Part shown: positions 52,033 to 61,908 of the stretch, one piece after another
Layout of the letters: every line of letters starts with the position of its first letter
Position numbering within the stretch: the first letter of the stretch is position 1
Origin: Paenibacillaceae bacterium
GTDB lineage: Bacteria > Bacillota > Bacilli > Paenibacillales > NBRC-103111
DNA length: 64,000 bases
Assembly (NCBI GenBank): GCA_029256185.1
Contig: JAQSYI010000037.1
Span: forward strand, 1 to 64,000
Direction of reading: 5' to 3'
Program-made: the position numbers and the translations under genes
The notes under the pieces: generated by a model
The model's input: only the letters and a program-made list of their open reading frames with translations
What the model was told of the DNA's origin: nothing
Database searches by the model: none

Positions 52033-53619
52033 ATGAAAAGAAAGCTTGGATTCTGGCTCATCACCGCCGCATTGGCATCCGGCAGCATCGCCGGTTGCGC
52101 TTCAGACAAGGAGGATGCCGCAGGAACGGAGGCTGCGGCAGCACCCCAGGGGAGCGCTTCATCCGCCCAGTCCGCTGCTCCGGCTGCACCGCCCGCCAAG
52201 ATTACGGTCATCAAGCCGCTGTACGCGGGACATGTATACTTCGCCGATTCGGAGCTGGAGAAGCTGGTGGAGAAGGGAGCCAATGTGGAGGTAACGTATG
52301 AGACGCCACCCAGCGCGGAATACAAGAATGTGCTGAACGTGAAGCTGGCGGGAGGAGATATCCCCGATATTATCAACACCTTCAGCCCCAATGACGCCGA
52401 ACACAACGCCCTTATAGACCAGGGGGTATTCCTGGCTCTGGACGATCTCCTGCCCAAGTTCCCCAAGCTGAAGGCCAGCTTCAGTGATGAAATCTGGAAT
52501 ATGATGAGAAATCCTACGGACGGCAAAATTTACGGTGTTCCGTGGCTGCGTGACAGGGGGGGCACAGGCATCTTTATCCGCAAGGACTGGCTGGAGAAGC
52601 TGAATCTGCAGGAGCCCAAAACCTTGGATGAGTTCACCGCTATCCTGAAGGCGTTCCGGGACAACGATCCTGACGGGAACGGGCAGAAGGATACCATTCC
52701 CCTGGCCTTCAAGGATAACAATATTTCGTACACCCAGAGCTTCGCTACGCTGTTTGGCACCAATCCCGGCTGGAGCCCCGATGCCGCCGACAGCTCCAAG
52801 CTTACTAACGGCCAGCTCCAGCCGGGCATGAAGGAGGCGCTCACGTATCTGCGGGGCTTACGGGAGGACGGTCTGCTTGATCCCGATTATCTGATCGGCA
52901 AGACCACCGGCTTCGATAAGTTCAAATCCGGCAAGGTAGGTGTGGTCATCGCCGGATTGGGGGATTTCCGCCAGGTTGCCGTGCTGAAGGAGATGAAGGC
53001 GGAGATTCTTGATCCCATCAAGCACGGGAACAACATCTGGCAGCTGCTCATGCCCTCCCTGCCTATCTCCCGGGTCAACCAGATCGCCAAGAAGTCCAAA
53101 AACCCGGAAGCAGCCCTGCGTTTCCTGGAGTACCAGATTACCGACGGCTATGACTATATCCAGTATGGCGTGGAGGGTAAAACCTACAGTGTGGTGAACG
53201 GCGTCAAAACTCCGTTTGAAGCGGACAAAAAAGACAACCAGTACAATACCAACGTGGGATTGGAGCTGCTGCAGCCGGAATGGCTCTTCTCGGATACGGA
53301 GAAGTATACCAAGTTCGTGTCCAAGGAAACGGCGGAATACATCATCGCCAAGATGGATCTCTATGAGCGCAATATTGCCTTCGACTATATCCGCTCCAAC
53401 ATCGTCTTCCCTTACCGCAATGAAACCTCGGCACAGCTGGGCCAGGTTATTACCGAAGGATTCAGCAAGATCCTTCTGGACAACAAGACCGATCCGGCCA
53501 AGCTGTTCGATGAGACGGTGGCCAAGTGGAAGAAGGACGGCGGGGACAAGGTGACAGAGGAAATTAACAAGCTGCAGACCGATAAATCCCAGCCCCAATA
53601 CAAGTTTATGAAAAAGTAG
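52033..53619 (+). CDS. Sugar ABC transporter substrate-binding lipoprotein
   Basis: 528 residues from the ATG at 52033 (AAAAGGAGG upstream). The signal peptide ends SIAGCAS with a proper lipobox. The fold is of the solute-binding family 1, LplA/YtcQ type. It is the closest relative in the window of the anchored protein at 46406, differing mainly at the N-terminus. It serves the LplB-CarB pair just upstream, and its position directly before a xylanase gene suggests xylo-oligosaccharide ligands. Confidence 0.92.
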   Translation: MKRKLGFWLITAALASGSIAGCASDKEDAAGTEAAAAPQGSASSAQSAAPAAPPAKITVIKPLYAGHVYFADSELEKLVEKGANVEVTYETPPSAEYKNVLNVKLAGGDIPDIINTFSPNDAEHNALIDQGVFLALDDLLPKFPKLKASFSDEIWNMMRNPTDGKIYGVPWLRDRGGTGIFIRKDWLEKLNLQEPKTLDEFTAILKAFRDNDPDGNGQKDTIPLAFKDNNISYTQSFATLFGTNPGWSPDAADSSKLTNGQLQPGMKEALTYLRGLREDGLLDPDYLIGKTTGFDKFKSGKVGVVIAGLGDFRQVAVLKEMKAEILDPIKHGNNIWQLLMPSLPISRVNQIAKKSKNPEAALRFLEYQITDGYDYIQYGVEGKTYSVVNGVKTPFEADKKDNQYNTNVGLELLQPEWLFSDTEKYTKFVSKETAEYIIAKMDLYERNIAFDYIRSNIVFPYRNETSAQLGQVITEGFSKILLDNKTDPAKLFDETVAKWKKDGGDKVTEEINKLQTDKSQPQYKFMKK

Positions 53620-53630
53620 GGAGGGTGTCT

Positions 53631-56162
53631 ATGCAACGTGCAATGCACATCGGGATCAGTAAGATTCTCATCGTTGTTTTGCTTGTGGTTGGATGGCTTG
53701 GCGGATCTATCCCGCCGGAGAAAATCTTAGCCTCCGGAGCGGTACAGCCGGAAGGAAGAACGGCAGCCGTACAGGTATTTGGCGAGGATTTCGAATCATA
53801 TGCCGCAGGAGCGGTCCCCGCCAACTGGGTGCTTCCTGCCGCTGCCAACGGTTATGCCCAGGTGGTGGATAAGACGGGGTTTAGCGGGGAGAAAGCTCTG
53901 AAGCTGGTTAAGCATGAAGACTCTTCGGCATTCACGGAATTCATGCGGGTTTTTCCTGCACAAACGCAAGTTTTTACCGTAGAATACGAATTTCGGCTGG
54001 ATACCTCCACCCAGAAGGATCTATGGGCAGATGTGGATAATACCCAACCCTTTCCCTATGGACTGGGGCTGATTGCGTACAAAACAGCCTCATCCAATAT
54101 GAAGTCCTTCCAGGGCGGCACCCTTACTGAGCTGCCTGACAGCAAGCTGGTGGCCGGAGCATGGTATTCGGTGAGGCTGGAGATTGATCCGGCTGCCAGA
54201 AGCTATGACCTTTATCTGGATGGCAGGAAGCTGGCGGACAGCTTCACCTTCCGCAATGAAACCAAATCCATGCTGGATAGAATCACCTTCTGGTTCGATG
54301 CAGCCGCAGCCAGCGGCATCGCCTACATTGATGATCTGCGGGTGTACGCCGGGCAGCTTCCCCAGCCCGAGCCGCTGACAGTATATGAGGCTACTTATGA
54401 ATGGCCTGCTGGGGGAATCTATATCACATCCCCGTCAGACCCTGCGTCGTTCACGCTGATGGGCGATCATATGGAGATGGGGCAGATCAGCGTGGTTCCT
54501 GCTGTATATGGATTGCCGTTCTCCTCTATGCTGCGGGCAGAGACGGTGGAATATCCCCCGACCACCTATGATACACAGGTGGTTCTCCCTAGTCTGACGA
54601 GAATTGAACAGGGGGACACCCTGGTTGTCCGGTTCTACGTCAGGAGTGAGGGAGGGTCGGGCCGGACTCAGGCGCTCATTGAGAAGAATGGGAATCCATA
54701 CACCAAATCTCTGATGCAGCAGGTTAGAGTGAAAGAGGAGTGGCAGCTCATTCAATTCTCCGCCCGTTCTCTGGAGAGCTATGAGCCTGGAGAGGCCAAG
54801 TTTATTTTCCGGCTGGGCTATCAGCCGCAAATTCTGTATTTTGGGGGCGTGGAGGTCAGGAACTACGGGCAGGCATTGAAGCCGGAGCAGTTTGCCAATT
54901 ACGGAATTTATCAGGATAAGAGCATCCCCGCTTATGAAGGAGCGGAGGCGGACGCAGCATGGAGAGCCGATGCGGCGGATCGCATAGAGCAATACCGGAA
55001 GGGAGCGCTGCAGGTTGCGGTAACGGATGGAGACGGCGCTCCCTTGGCCCAAGCACAGGTAGAGGTGCGGATGACCAAGCATGCCTTTTCCTTCGGCACT
55101 TCCATTAACGATGATTTCCTGAACGGGATGGCCAAGGACACAGCCGATGCGGCGCGGTACAGGCAGGAGGTGGAACGCCTGTTCAATACCGCTGTGATTG
55201 AGAACAATATGAAGGGGCACCGCTACGGACTGGCGGGCAAGGCGGAGCAGGTGGCCAAGGAGCTGGATTGGCTTGATGATATCGGCATTAAGGTCAGAGG
55301 CCATAATCTGATCTGGCAGGAGTGGAAATGGTCCCCTCCCTCCTTCGAGGCGGCGAAGAATAATCCGGCACTGCTGCGGCAGACGGCAAGGGATTACGTA
55401 ACCGATACGGCGACTCTATTCCGCGGGAAGGTGTTCGAATGGGATGTCATCAATGAACCGATTGACCATCATGTGATGGAGGACATTGTCGGAGCGGAGG
55501 AGAAATACGAATGGATCAGGCTGGCCCGCGAGGCGGACCCGGATGCGCTGGTATATATCAACGAGTTCGATATTCTGGAGGAGCCTATCAATATACACAA
55601 TTGGGAGGAGAAACAGGATAAGATGGCAGCCATTCTGGAGGAAGCCAGCCAGCGGGGAACTCCGGTGGACGGGCTGGGCTTGCAGAATCACTTCAGGGAG
55701 AACCTGACGCCTCCGGCCCAGGTGTACGAGATTGTGGACCGCTATGCTCAATTGGTGCCCTTCATCAAATCCACAGAGCTGGACATCAACATTCAAGATG
55801 AAGAGGTGCAGGGCCGGTATATGCGGGATTTTATGACGGTCATGTTCAGTCATCCCCAGGTGGACGGCATTCTGGTGTGGGGGTTCTGGGACGGGATGCA
55901 CTATGCAAGCAATGCCCCAATCTTCCGCAAGGACTGGAGTCTGAAGCCCTCCGGCCAGGCTTACATGGACCTGGTGTTTGACCAATGGTGGTCGGATGCT
56001 GATGGATGGACGGATGCCTCCGGAGCTTATGAGACAAGGGGCTTCCTGGGCGAGTATGAAATCACGGTGACTGTGGGGAACGAAACCCGTACAGTGAACG
56101 TGTCTTTGCCCGCCGAAGGGGCAGCGGTTGCCATTCAATTGAATGCAACGCCGGCTCCCTGA
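53631..56162 (+). CDS. Secreted multidomain GH10 endo-1,4-beta-xylanase
   Basis: 843 residues from the ATG at 53631 (GGGAGGG upstream). Signal peptide (about 1-35); a concanavalin/LamG-like domain (about 50-245); a CBM4/9-like module (about 255-425); GH10 catalytic domain (about 450-785) with acid/base Glu about 606 (WDVINEPIDHH) and nucleophile Glu about 716 (STELDIN); C-terminal beta-rich tail (TRGFLGEYEITVTVGNE). No SLH domains or sortase signal, so it is released or held by its binding modules. It starts 11 bases after the lipoprotein stop, linking xylan cutting to uptake. Confidence 0.92.
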   Translation: MQRAMHIGISKILIVVLLVVGWLGGSIPPEKILASGAVQPEGRTAAVQVFGEDFESYAAGAVPANWVLPAAANGYAQVVDKTGFSGEKALKLVKHEDSSAFTEFMRVFPAQTQVFTVEYEFRLDTSTQKDLWADVDNTQPFPYGLGLIAYKTASSNMKSFQGGTLTELPDSKLVAGAWYSVRLEIDPAARSYDLYLDGRKLADSFTFRNETKSMLDRITFWFDAAAASGIAYIDDLRVYAGQLPQPEPLTVYEATYEWPAGGIYITSPSDPASFTLMGDHMEMGQISVVPAVYGLPFSSMLRAETVEYPPTTYDTQVVLPSLTRIEQGDTLVVRFYVRSEGGSGRTQALIEKNGNPYTKSLMQQVRVKEEWQLIQFSARSLESYEPGEAKFIFRLGYQPQILYFGGVEVRNYGQALKPEQFANYGIYQDKSIPAYEGAEADAAWRADAADRIEQYRKGALQVAVTDGDGAPLAQAQVEVRMTKHAFSFGTSINDDFLNGMAKDTADAARYRQEVERLFNTAVIENNMKGHRYGLAGKAEQVAKELDWLDDIGIKVRGHNLIWQEWKWSPPSFEAAKNNPALLRQTARDYVTDTATLFRGKVFEWDVINEPIDHHVMEDIVGAEEKYEWIRLAREADPDALVYINEFDILEEPINIHNWEEKQDKMAAILEEASQRGTPVDGLGLQNHFRENLTPPAQVYEIVDRYAQLVPFIKSTELDINIQDEEVQGRYMRDFMTVMFSHPQVDGILVWGFWDGMHYASNAPIFRKDWSLKPSGQAYMDLVFDQWWSDADGWTDASGAYETRGFLGEYEITVTVGNETRTVNVSLPAEGAAVAIQLNATPAP

Positions 56163-56180
56163 GCCTGATTGATTAACGAA

Positions 56181-56227
56181 GGTCCCAAGCCGTTTCCTCT
56201 TCTGTACGGGGAAAAGGGCTTGGGACC
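56181..56227 (+). terminator. Hairpin after the xylanase gene
   Basis: GGTCCCAAGCC and GGCTTGGGACC arms with an inner TTTCC/GGGGAAA match. Only a weak T-run follows (TTCC). Confidence 0.7.
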
Positions 56228-56467
56228 TTCCAAGTTTGCGCATATGGACGGACCTGGCGCAGCCCGGCCTGGCCGTTACTTCGATCCGATCCTGATCATG
56301 AAATCTCCGCGGATGGCGTAAAGCCCGCCGGAGGTCAGCTGTGAGCCGATGGCTGAACAAGTTATCAACGCATAAGAGAAGTAATCAAATGCTCGTAGCC
56401 GGGCTCTCGCCCGCGGGACTATAATAAGGCCAGAAGCACATTATTGATCATCCCGGGGGGAATTAGC

Positions 56468-58147
56468 ATGAGAGCTTTATTCAACAAAACAGCGGCAACA
56501 GCATTGGCCGGCTGTCTCGCATTATCGCTGGCCGCAGGCTGCAGCAGCAAGGAGGAAGGAACCGCTGCCACCCAGAGTCCGGCGGCAACGTCTGCACCGC
56601 AGCAGAGTCCGGCCAATCTTCCCGCCACCTCCTTCAATCCGCCGATTGAAGTGACTACCGCCAAGCAAATGTACAACGCCGCCAAATTTGTCGATGGCCA
56701 GACCAACGACAAGAACGTATGGACCGATCTGTTCGAGAAGGAATTGGGCATCAAGCTGAAGTACGCCTGGACCACCCCAGAAGGAACAGATTACAAGACC
56801 AAGGTGAATGTAACCATCGCCTCCAACGCCCTGCCTGACTTCATGCAGGTGAATGACAGCCAGTTCGGCCAACTGGCCGATAACAAGCTGATTGCCGATC
56901 TGACGGATGTATATGAGAAATACGCTTCTGCCGATCTGAAGAAAATTATGAATGAGGCGGGCAACGCCCTGAAGATGGCCACCATCAACGGCAAGCTGAT
57001 GGCGCTGCCTCTGCCGGCCGCTTCCGTGGATCAGGCCCAACTGGTGTGGATTCGCGCGGATTGGCTGAAGGCGCTGAACCTGCCCGAGCCCAAGACTATG
57101 TCGGACCTGTATGCTATTTCCGAAGCCTTCACTGCCAAGGACCCGGACGGCAACGGCAAAGCGGACACCTACGGCATTTCTTTGTACAAATCCTTCAATA
57201 CCAACAACGCCAGCCTGATGGGCTTTGTCAACGGCTTCCATGCTTACTATGACCAATGGATAGCGGACAGCACAGGCAATCTGGTATACAGCTCCGTCCA
57301 ACCGGAGATGAAGGCGGCTCTGCTGAAGCTGAAGGAAATGTACAAGGCGGGCCAGATTGATAAGGAATTCGCCGTCAAGGACCGGACCAAAGCCATTCAG
57401 GATCTGTCCGCAGGCAAAAACGGGATCAACTTTGCCACCTTCTCCTCGCCTACCACCACCTATCAGGCGGGATACGATCTTGACCCCAAGGTGGATTGGA
57501 AGCCGTATCCGCTGCTGTCGGTGGACAGCCAGCCGGTCAAGGCGCAAATAACCGCCGATGCAGCAGGCTATTTCGTAGTCAGCGGCAAGTCCCAGCATCC
57601 CGAAGCGCTGATTCTGCTGGCCAACAAGGTTGTGGAGAGGTACAAGAATATTCAGACCAAGGATGACCCGTATTTCTTCTCCACCAACAACTATCACCTG
57701 TATACCGATGTGGGCAGCTTCATTCCCACTACCCGCAATCTGGAGAAGTACAAGGCGATCAGCGAGGCGGTGAAATCGAAGGATTCCACCAAGCTGGTAG
57801 GCGATCAGCTTACGGATTACAACAACATTCAGAGCTTCCTGAAGGGCGAAGCCCCCAAAATGTGGAGTGTGAACAAGCTGTATGGGGAAGGGGGGGCGTT
57901 CTCCGTCAATCAGCACTATTACGACAACAAGCTGTACAGCAGATCCCTGTTCTACGGGGCGCCCACAGCCAGCATCATTGAGAAGAAGGCTTCGCTGGAT
58001 ACGCTGCAGAGCACCGTCTTCACCAAGATCATCATGGGAGATGACGCTCACGACGAATTCGAGAAATTCGTCAGCGACTGGAACAAACTGGGCGGCGAGC
58101 AAATTACCAAGGAAGTTAATGAATGGTATAAGAATACGAAAAAATAA
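56468..58147 (+). CDS. Sugar ABC transporter substrate-binding lipoprotein
   Basis: 559 residues from the ATG at 56468 (GGGGGGA upstream). The signal peptide ends LSLAAGCSS with a good lipobox, followed by a Ser/Ala/Pro-rich linker and a family 1 solute-binding fold (LEKELGIKLKYAW-like start, WIRADWLKALNLPEPKTM, KDPDGNGKADTYG). It is a distant relative of the proteins at 31265 and 52033. It is the first gene of the third transporter. Confidence 0.92.
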   Translation: MRALFNKTAATALAGCLALSLAAGCSSKEEGTAATQSPAATSAPQQSPANLPATSFNPPIEVTTAKQMYNAAKFVDGQTNDKNVWTDLFEKELGIKLKYAWTTPEGTDYKTKVNVTIASNALPDFMQVNDSQFGQLADNKLIADLTDVYEKYASADLKKIMNEAGNALKMATINGKLMALPLPAASVDQAQLVWIRADWLKALNLPEPKTMSDLYAISEAFTAKDPDGNGKADTYGISLYKSFNTNNASLMGFVNGFHAYYDQWIADSTGNLVYSSVQPEMKAALLKLKEMYKAGQIDKEFAVKDRTKAIQDLSAGKNGINFATFSSPTTTYQAGYDLDPKVDWKPYPLLSVDSQPVKAQITADAAGYFVVSGKSQHPEALILLANKVVERYKNIQTKDDPYFFSTNNYHLYTDVGSFIPTTRNLEKYKAISEAVKSKDSTKLVGDQLTDYNNIQSFLKGEAPKMWSVNKLYGEGGAFSVNQHYYDNKLYSRSLFYGAPTASIIEKKASLDTLQSTVFTKIIMGDDAHDEFEKFVSDWNKLGGEQITKEVNEWYKNTKK

Positions 58148-58160
58148 AGAGAAACCGGAT

Positions 58161-58247
58161 GTACACCCGGGAGCGGCGGGCCAGCCAGAACAGGCTAAGC
58201 GGCGGGCAAGCTCCGTACAGCGGCTACCGGCCTAAGCCCGGGTGTGC
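58161..58247 (+). other. Intergenic inverted repeat between lipoprotein and permease genes
   Basis: ACACCCGGG (58163-58171) pairs with CCCGGGTGT (58237-58245). Such hairpins after binding-protein genes often stabilise the upstream mRNA part and give more binding protein than permease. No T-run follows. Confidence 0.5.
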
Positions 58248-58272
58248 ACCCGAAAATGGAAAGGAGTGCGCC

Positions 58273-59172
58273 ATGCTTGCCAAAACCAGAAATTCCACAT
58301 TGCCTCTGCATCTTATGCTGCTGCCCGGGCTGGTCATTCTGCTCATCTATCAATATACGCCTATGGGAGGGATCGTGATTGCCTTCGAGAAGTTCCAGGC
58401 GGCCAAAGGGATCTTCCGCTCCGATTGGATCGGCTGGGGCAACTTCGAATATGTGTTCCAGCTGCCCAACTTCATCCAGGTGCTGTGGAACACCATATCC
58501 ATCGCTTTCATGAAAATTGTCGTGGGACTGCTGGTCCCCATTGCCGTCTCCCTGCTGTTGAATGAAATCCGCGTGGTCTGGTTCAAGCGGACGGTGCAGA
58601 CCCTGGTCTACCTGCCCCACTTCCTCTCCTGGGTTATCCTGGGAGGCATTCTGATCGATGTGCTGTCTCCCTCCCGTGGCATTGTCAATCAGGCCCTGCA
58701 GGGGCTGGGGCTTGAGCCGGTGTTCTTCCTGGGAGACAACCGCTGGTTCCCCTATGTGCTGGTTGCCACCAACGAATGGAAGGAATTCGGCTTCGCCACC
58801 ATCGTCTATCTGGCGGCACTTACCAACATCGACCCGTCCCTGTATGAAGCGGCTGCTCTGGACGGCGCCTCCCGTCTGCGTCAAACCTGGCATGTGACTC
58901 TGCCCGGCATGGCCCCCATCATCATTCTGATGGCGACCTTGGCCATGGGACAGGTATTGAACGCCGGCTTCGAGCAGGTGTTCAACCTGTATAATCCCGC
59001 AGTTTACGAAAGCGGGGATATTATCGACACCTTCGTTTACCGGATCGGCATCCAGGAGGCGCAATACGGCGTGGCTACCGCCATCGGACTGTTCAAGTCG
59101 GCGGTGTCCTTCCTGTTCATCTCCTGCTCCTATTACCTGGCGTACAGGTTTGCCAACTACCGGATTTTCTAA
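58273..59172 (+). CDS. ABC transporter permease, LplB type (sugar)
   Basis: 299 residues from the ATG at 58273 (AAAGGAG upstream); the frame from 58159 covers the hairpin and is not used. Six membrane segments, IYQYTPMGGIVIAFEKF near the N-terminus and the EAA-type loop SLYEAAALDGASRLRQTWH (about 193-211). First permease of the third transporter. Confidence 0.92.
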   Translation: MLAKTRNSTLPLHLMLLPGLVILLIYQYTPMGGIVIAFEKFQAAKGIFRSDWIGWGNFEYVFQLPNFIQVLWNTISIAFMKIVVGLLVPIAVSLLLNEIRVVWFKRTVQTLVYLPHFLSWVILGGILIDVLSPSRGIVNQALQGLGLEPVFFLGDNRWFPYVLVATNEWKEFGFATIVYLAALTNIDPSLYEAAALDGASRLRQTWHVTLPGMAPIIILMATLAMGQVLNAGFEQVFNLYNPAVYESGDIIDTFVYRIGIQEAQYGVATAIGLFKSAVSFLFISCSYYLAYRFANYRIF

Positions 59173-59193
59173 TCGAAGGGGGAAGGGAACTAT

Positions 59194-60069
59194 ATGGTTG
59201 AACGCATTTCTTTATCCCGCAAGCTGTTTCTCGGAGGTACTTATGGTCTGCTGTCCCTGCTGTCCCTGTTGTGCATGATGCCGATTATTCATATTCTGGC
59301 GGTATCCTTCAGCGGCAGCGCACCTGCTACGGCAGGGCTGGTGAAGTTCTGGCCCGTCCAATTTACCTTAAGCTCCTATGAATATGTGCTGAACAAGCCG
59401 GAATTTTTCCGCGCCTTCGGAGTTTCCCTGCAGAGGATCGGGCTGGGAGTAACCCTGAATATTTTCCTGGCCATCATTATCGCCTATCCTCTGTCCAAGG
59501 AGGTGACGATTTTCAAGGCCCGGACCGTATATACCTGGATCTTCGTCTTCACCATGCTGTTCAGCGGGGGACTCATCCCCACCTTCTTGACCATCAAGGC
59601 CACAGGCCTGCTGGACACCATCTGGGCCCTGGTTATTCCGGGAGCGGTTCCCATCTTTCTGGTGATTCTGCTGCTGAACTTCTTCCGGGGAATTCCCCGG
59701 GAGCTGGAGGAAGCGGCCTTCATGGACGGAGCGGGCCACTGGATTACGCTGTGGCGGATTTTTGTACCGCTGTCATTGCCGTCCCTGGCCACCATTACCC
59801 TGTTCTCTACGGTCAACCATTGGAATGCCTGGTTCGACGGCTTCATCTACATGAACCGGCCGGAGCATATGCCCCTCCAGACGTATCTCCGCTCTGTGGT
59901 CATTGACCGGGATACGACATTGCAGAATTTGCCGGAGCTTCAGGAGGTGACGGACCGGACCTCGATTGCGGCTCAGGTATTTCTGGGTGCGCTGCCGATT
60001 CTGCTGGTTTACCCGTTTCTGCAGCGCTTCTTCATAAAGGGGATGGTGCTGGGAAGCGTGAAAGGGTAG
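59194..60069 (+). CDS. ABC transporter permease, YtcP/CarB type (sugar)
   Basis: 291 residues, six membrane segments, EAA loop ELEEAAFMDGAGHWITLWR (about 170-188), tail IKGMVLGSVKG. It follows its partner by 21 bases and precedes the kinase gene by 36, so transporter and sensor may share a transcript. Confidence 0.93.
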   Translation: MVERISLSRKLFLGGTYGLLSLLSLLCMMPIIHILAVSFSGSAPATAGLVKFWPVQFTLSSYEYVLNKPEFFRAFGVSLQRIGLGVTLNIFLAIIIAYPLSKEVTIFKARTVYTWIFVFTMLFSGGLIPTFLTIKATGLLDTIWALVIPGAVPIFLVILLLNFFRGIPRELEEAAFMDGAGHWITLWRIFVPLSLPSLATITLFSTVNHWNAWFDGFIYMNRPEHMPLQTYLRSVVIDRDTTLQNLPELQEVTDRTSIAAQVFLGALPILLVYPFLQRFFIKGMVLGSVKG

Positions 60070-60105
60070 AATGGTTGTATCTATTGCCCCGGGAGGGAGC
60101 CAACC

Positions 60106-61908
60106 TTGTTCAAGGGACATTTCCAGCAGCTGAGCCTGTCAATTTTTCCGAAAATCATCATGATGTTTCTGCTTCTTCTCCTTCCGCTTTATACGGCGGG
60201 CCTGCTTGTCAATCAGCGGGGAGAGAATAATGTGCGCAGGGAGATAGCAGGGTCGGTGCAAGCCCGGGTCCAGTATTTCAACCGTTCTTTGGAGCGGGAG
60301 ATCGAACGTATGGTGCAGCTCCAGCAGCAATATGTCAATGACAAGAACCTGCTTGATCTAAGTGTTTCCTCCGCCATTCTGAGCGACTTCCAGAAATCGC
60401 AGGCGATTAACGCCCTCTATGATAATTTGCTGCTGCTGAAGTCTTCCAGCCCTTATGTGCAAAATGTCAGTGTTCATCTGTCGGCCATGGGCAAGACCAT
60501 CACCACCCAGGGCTTCGTGCTGCCTCTGGAGGAGGAGAAATTCGCTTTTCTGAAGCTGTCCGCCTCCCAGTCGTCGGGTCCGCTTATTGTCTGGTCGAAC
60601 CGTCTGTTTGTGCGGAGTGTCTACCCCGACCGGGTCTATGATGCCAGCCGGAGCCGCAATCCCCTGTATATTCTGGAGATTGAACTGTCCATCGGCGAGC
60701 TGAAGGAGGAGCTGGGCCATATTCTGGAGCCGAACAACGGGGCCGTATTGCTGCAGAACGACAGCTGGCTGCTGACAAGCTCAACGGCTCCGGCGCTTGC
60801 GGAGGAATTGCAGCAGTATGCCGACGGGAGCGCCGGAGCGGAGCGGGAGGCGAATACAGCTTCCGTGGAATCACTGCGGCTTGCCAGCGGTGATTTCCTC
60901 ATTGCCCGGGCATCCTCCCCTCTTCTCGGAACACGCCTCATGATTGCCATGCCGGAGCGGGAAATATTCGGGCCGTTGCAGACATACCGGCAGATGTTCT
61001 GGGTGCTGCTCCTGCTGTCCATTGTCGCGGTGGTTATCTTTGCCCTCTGGATATTCCGCTATATTCACCGCCCGCTGCTCCGTCTCATGAAGGTATTCAG
61101 GCAGATGGAGAACGGCAACCTGGAGCTGGAGATTTTCCACCGGGCCAAGGATGAGTTTCATACCCTGTACACCCAGTTCAACACCATGGTCCGCAAGCTG
61201 AAGGCAGCCATTGACGAGCTGTATGAGCAGAAACTCCATACTCAGAAGGCGGAGCTCAAGCAGCTGCAATCCAATATCCATCCCCACTTTTTGTACAACA
61301 CCTTCTATATTATCTACCGCATGGCCAAGGTAGAAGACTTGGACAGCGTCCGCAAGCTGGCACGCCATCTGGGAGATTACTTCCGCTTCATCGCCCGCAA
61401 TGCCGGAGATGAGGTGCCCTTGTCCTTGGAGGTGGAGCATGCGCGCAATTACATGGATATTCAGGCTTTCCGCTTTGGCAACCGGATCAAGATGAGCTTC
61501 GGAGAAATTCCGCCAGGCTGCGGGCACATACAGGTGCCCAAGCTGATTTTGCAGCCGCTGATCGAGAACGCCTTTCACTATGGACTGGAGCATAAGGGCC
61601 AGGAGGGCAGGCTTGAAGTGGAAATGGAGCTGAAGGAGGGGGTTCTTGTCCTATCCGTCCACGATAACGGGACAGCTCCCGAGGCGGCTGCTTTGGCGGC
61701 ATGGAATGAGCGTCTGGACCACAGAGAGCCCTTATTGGAGGTCACGGGCACGATGAATGTGCACCGCAGACTCCGCATGAAGTTCGGACCTGACAGCGGC
61801 ATGGAGATATATGAGAATGAATGGGGCGGCGTAAGCGTGAGGCTGCTGATTCCTATAGATGAACGGAGACAGGGGGAACATCATGTACCGGATTCTGGTC
61901 GTGGATGA
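60106..61908 (+). CDS. Sensor histidine kinase, YesM family
   Basis: 600 residues: membrane segment (about 15-35), extracytoplasmic sensor, second membrane segment (about 293-315), HAMP, His_kinase motif with two adjacent His (SNIHPHFLYNTFY, about 391) where most relatives have INPHF, and HATPase (ENAFHYGLE). The start is TTG at 60106 with GGGAGGG well placed. It pairs with the overlapping YesN gene. Confidence 0.93.
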   Translation: MFKGHFQQLSLSIFPKIIMMFLLLLLPLYTAGLLVNQRGENNVRREIAGSVQARVQYFNRSLEREIERMVQLQQQYVNDKNLLDLSVSSAILSDFQKSQAINALYDNLLLLKSSSPYVQNVSVHLSAMGKTITTQGFVLPLEEEKFAFLKLSASQSSGPLIVWSNRLFVRSVYPDRVYDASRSRNPLYILEIELSIGELKEELGHILEPNNGAVLLQNDSWLLTSSTAPALAEELQQYADGSAGAEREANTASVESLRLASGDFLIARASSPLLGTRLMIAMPEREIFGPLQTYRQMFWVLLLLSIVAVVIFALWIFRYIHRPLLRLMKVFRQMENGNLELEIFHRAKDEFHTLYTQFNTMVRKLKAAIDELYEQKLHTQKAELKQLQSNIHPHFLYNTFYIIYRMAKVEDLDSVRKLARHLGDYFRFIARNAGDEVPLSLEVEHARNYMDIQAFRFGNRIKMSFGEIPPGCGHIQVPKLILQPLIENAFHYGLEHKGQEGRLEVEMELKEGVLVLSVHDNGTAPEAAALAAWNERLDHREPLLEVTGTMNVHRRLRMKFGPDSGMEIYENEWGGVSVRLLIPIDERRQGEHHVPDSGRG

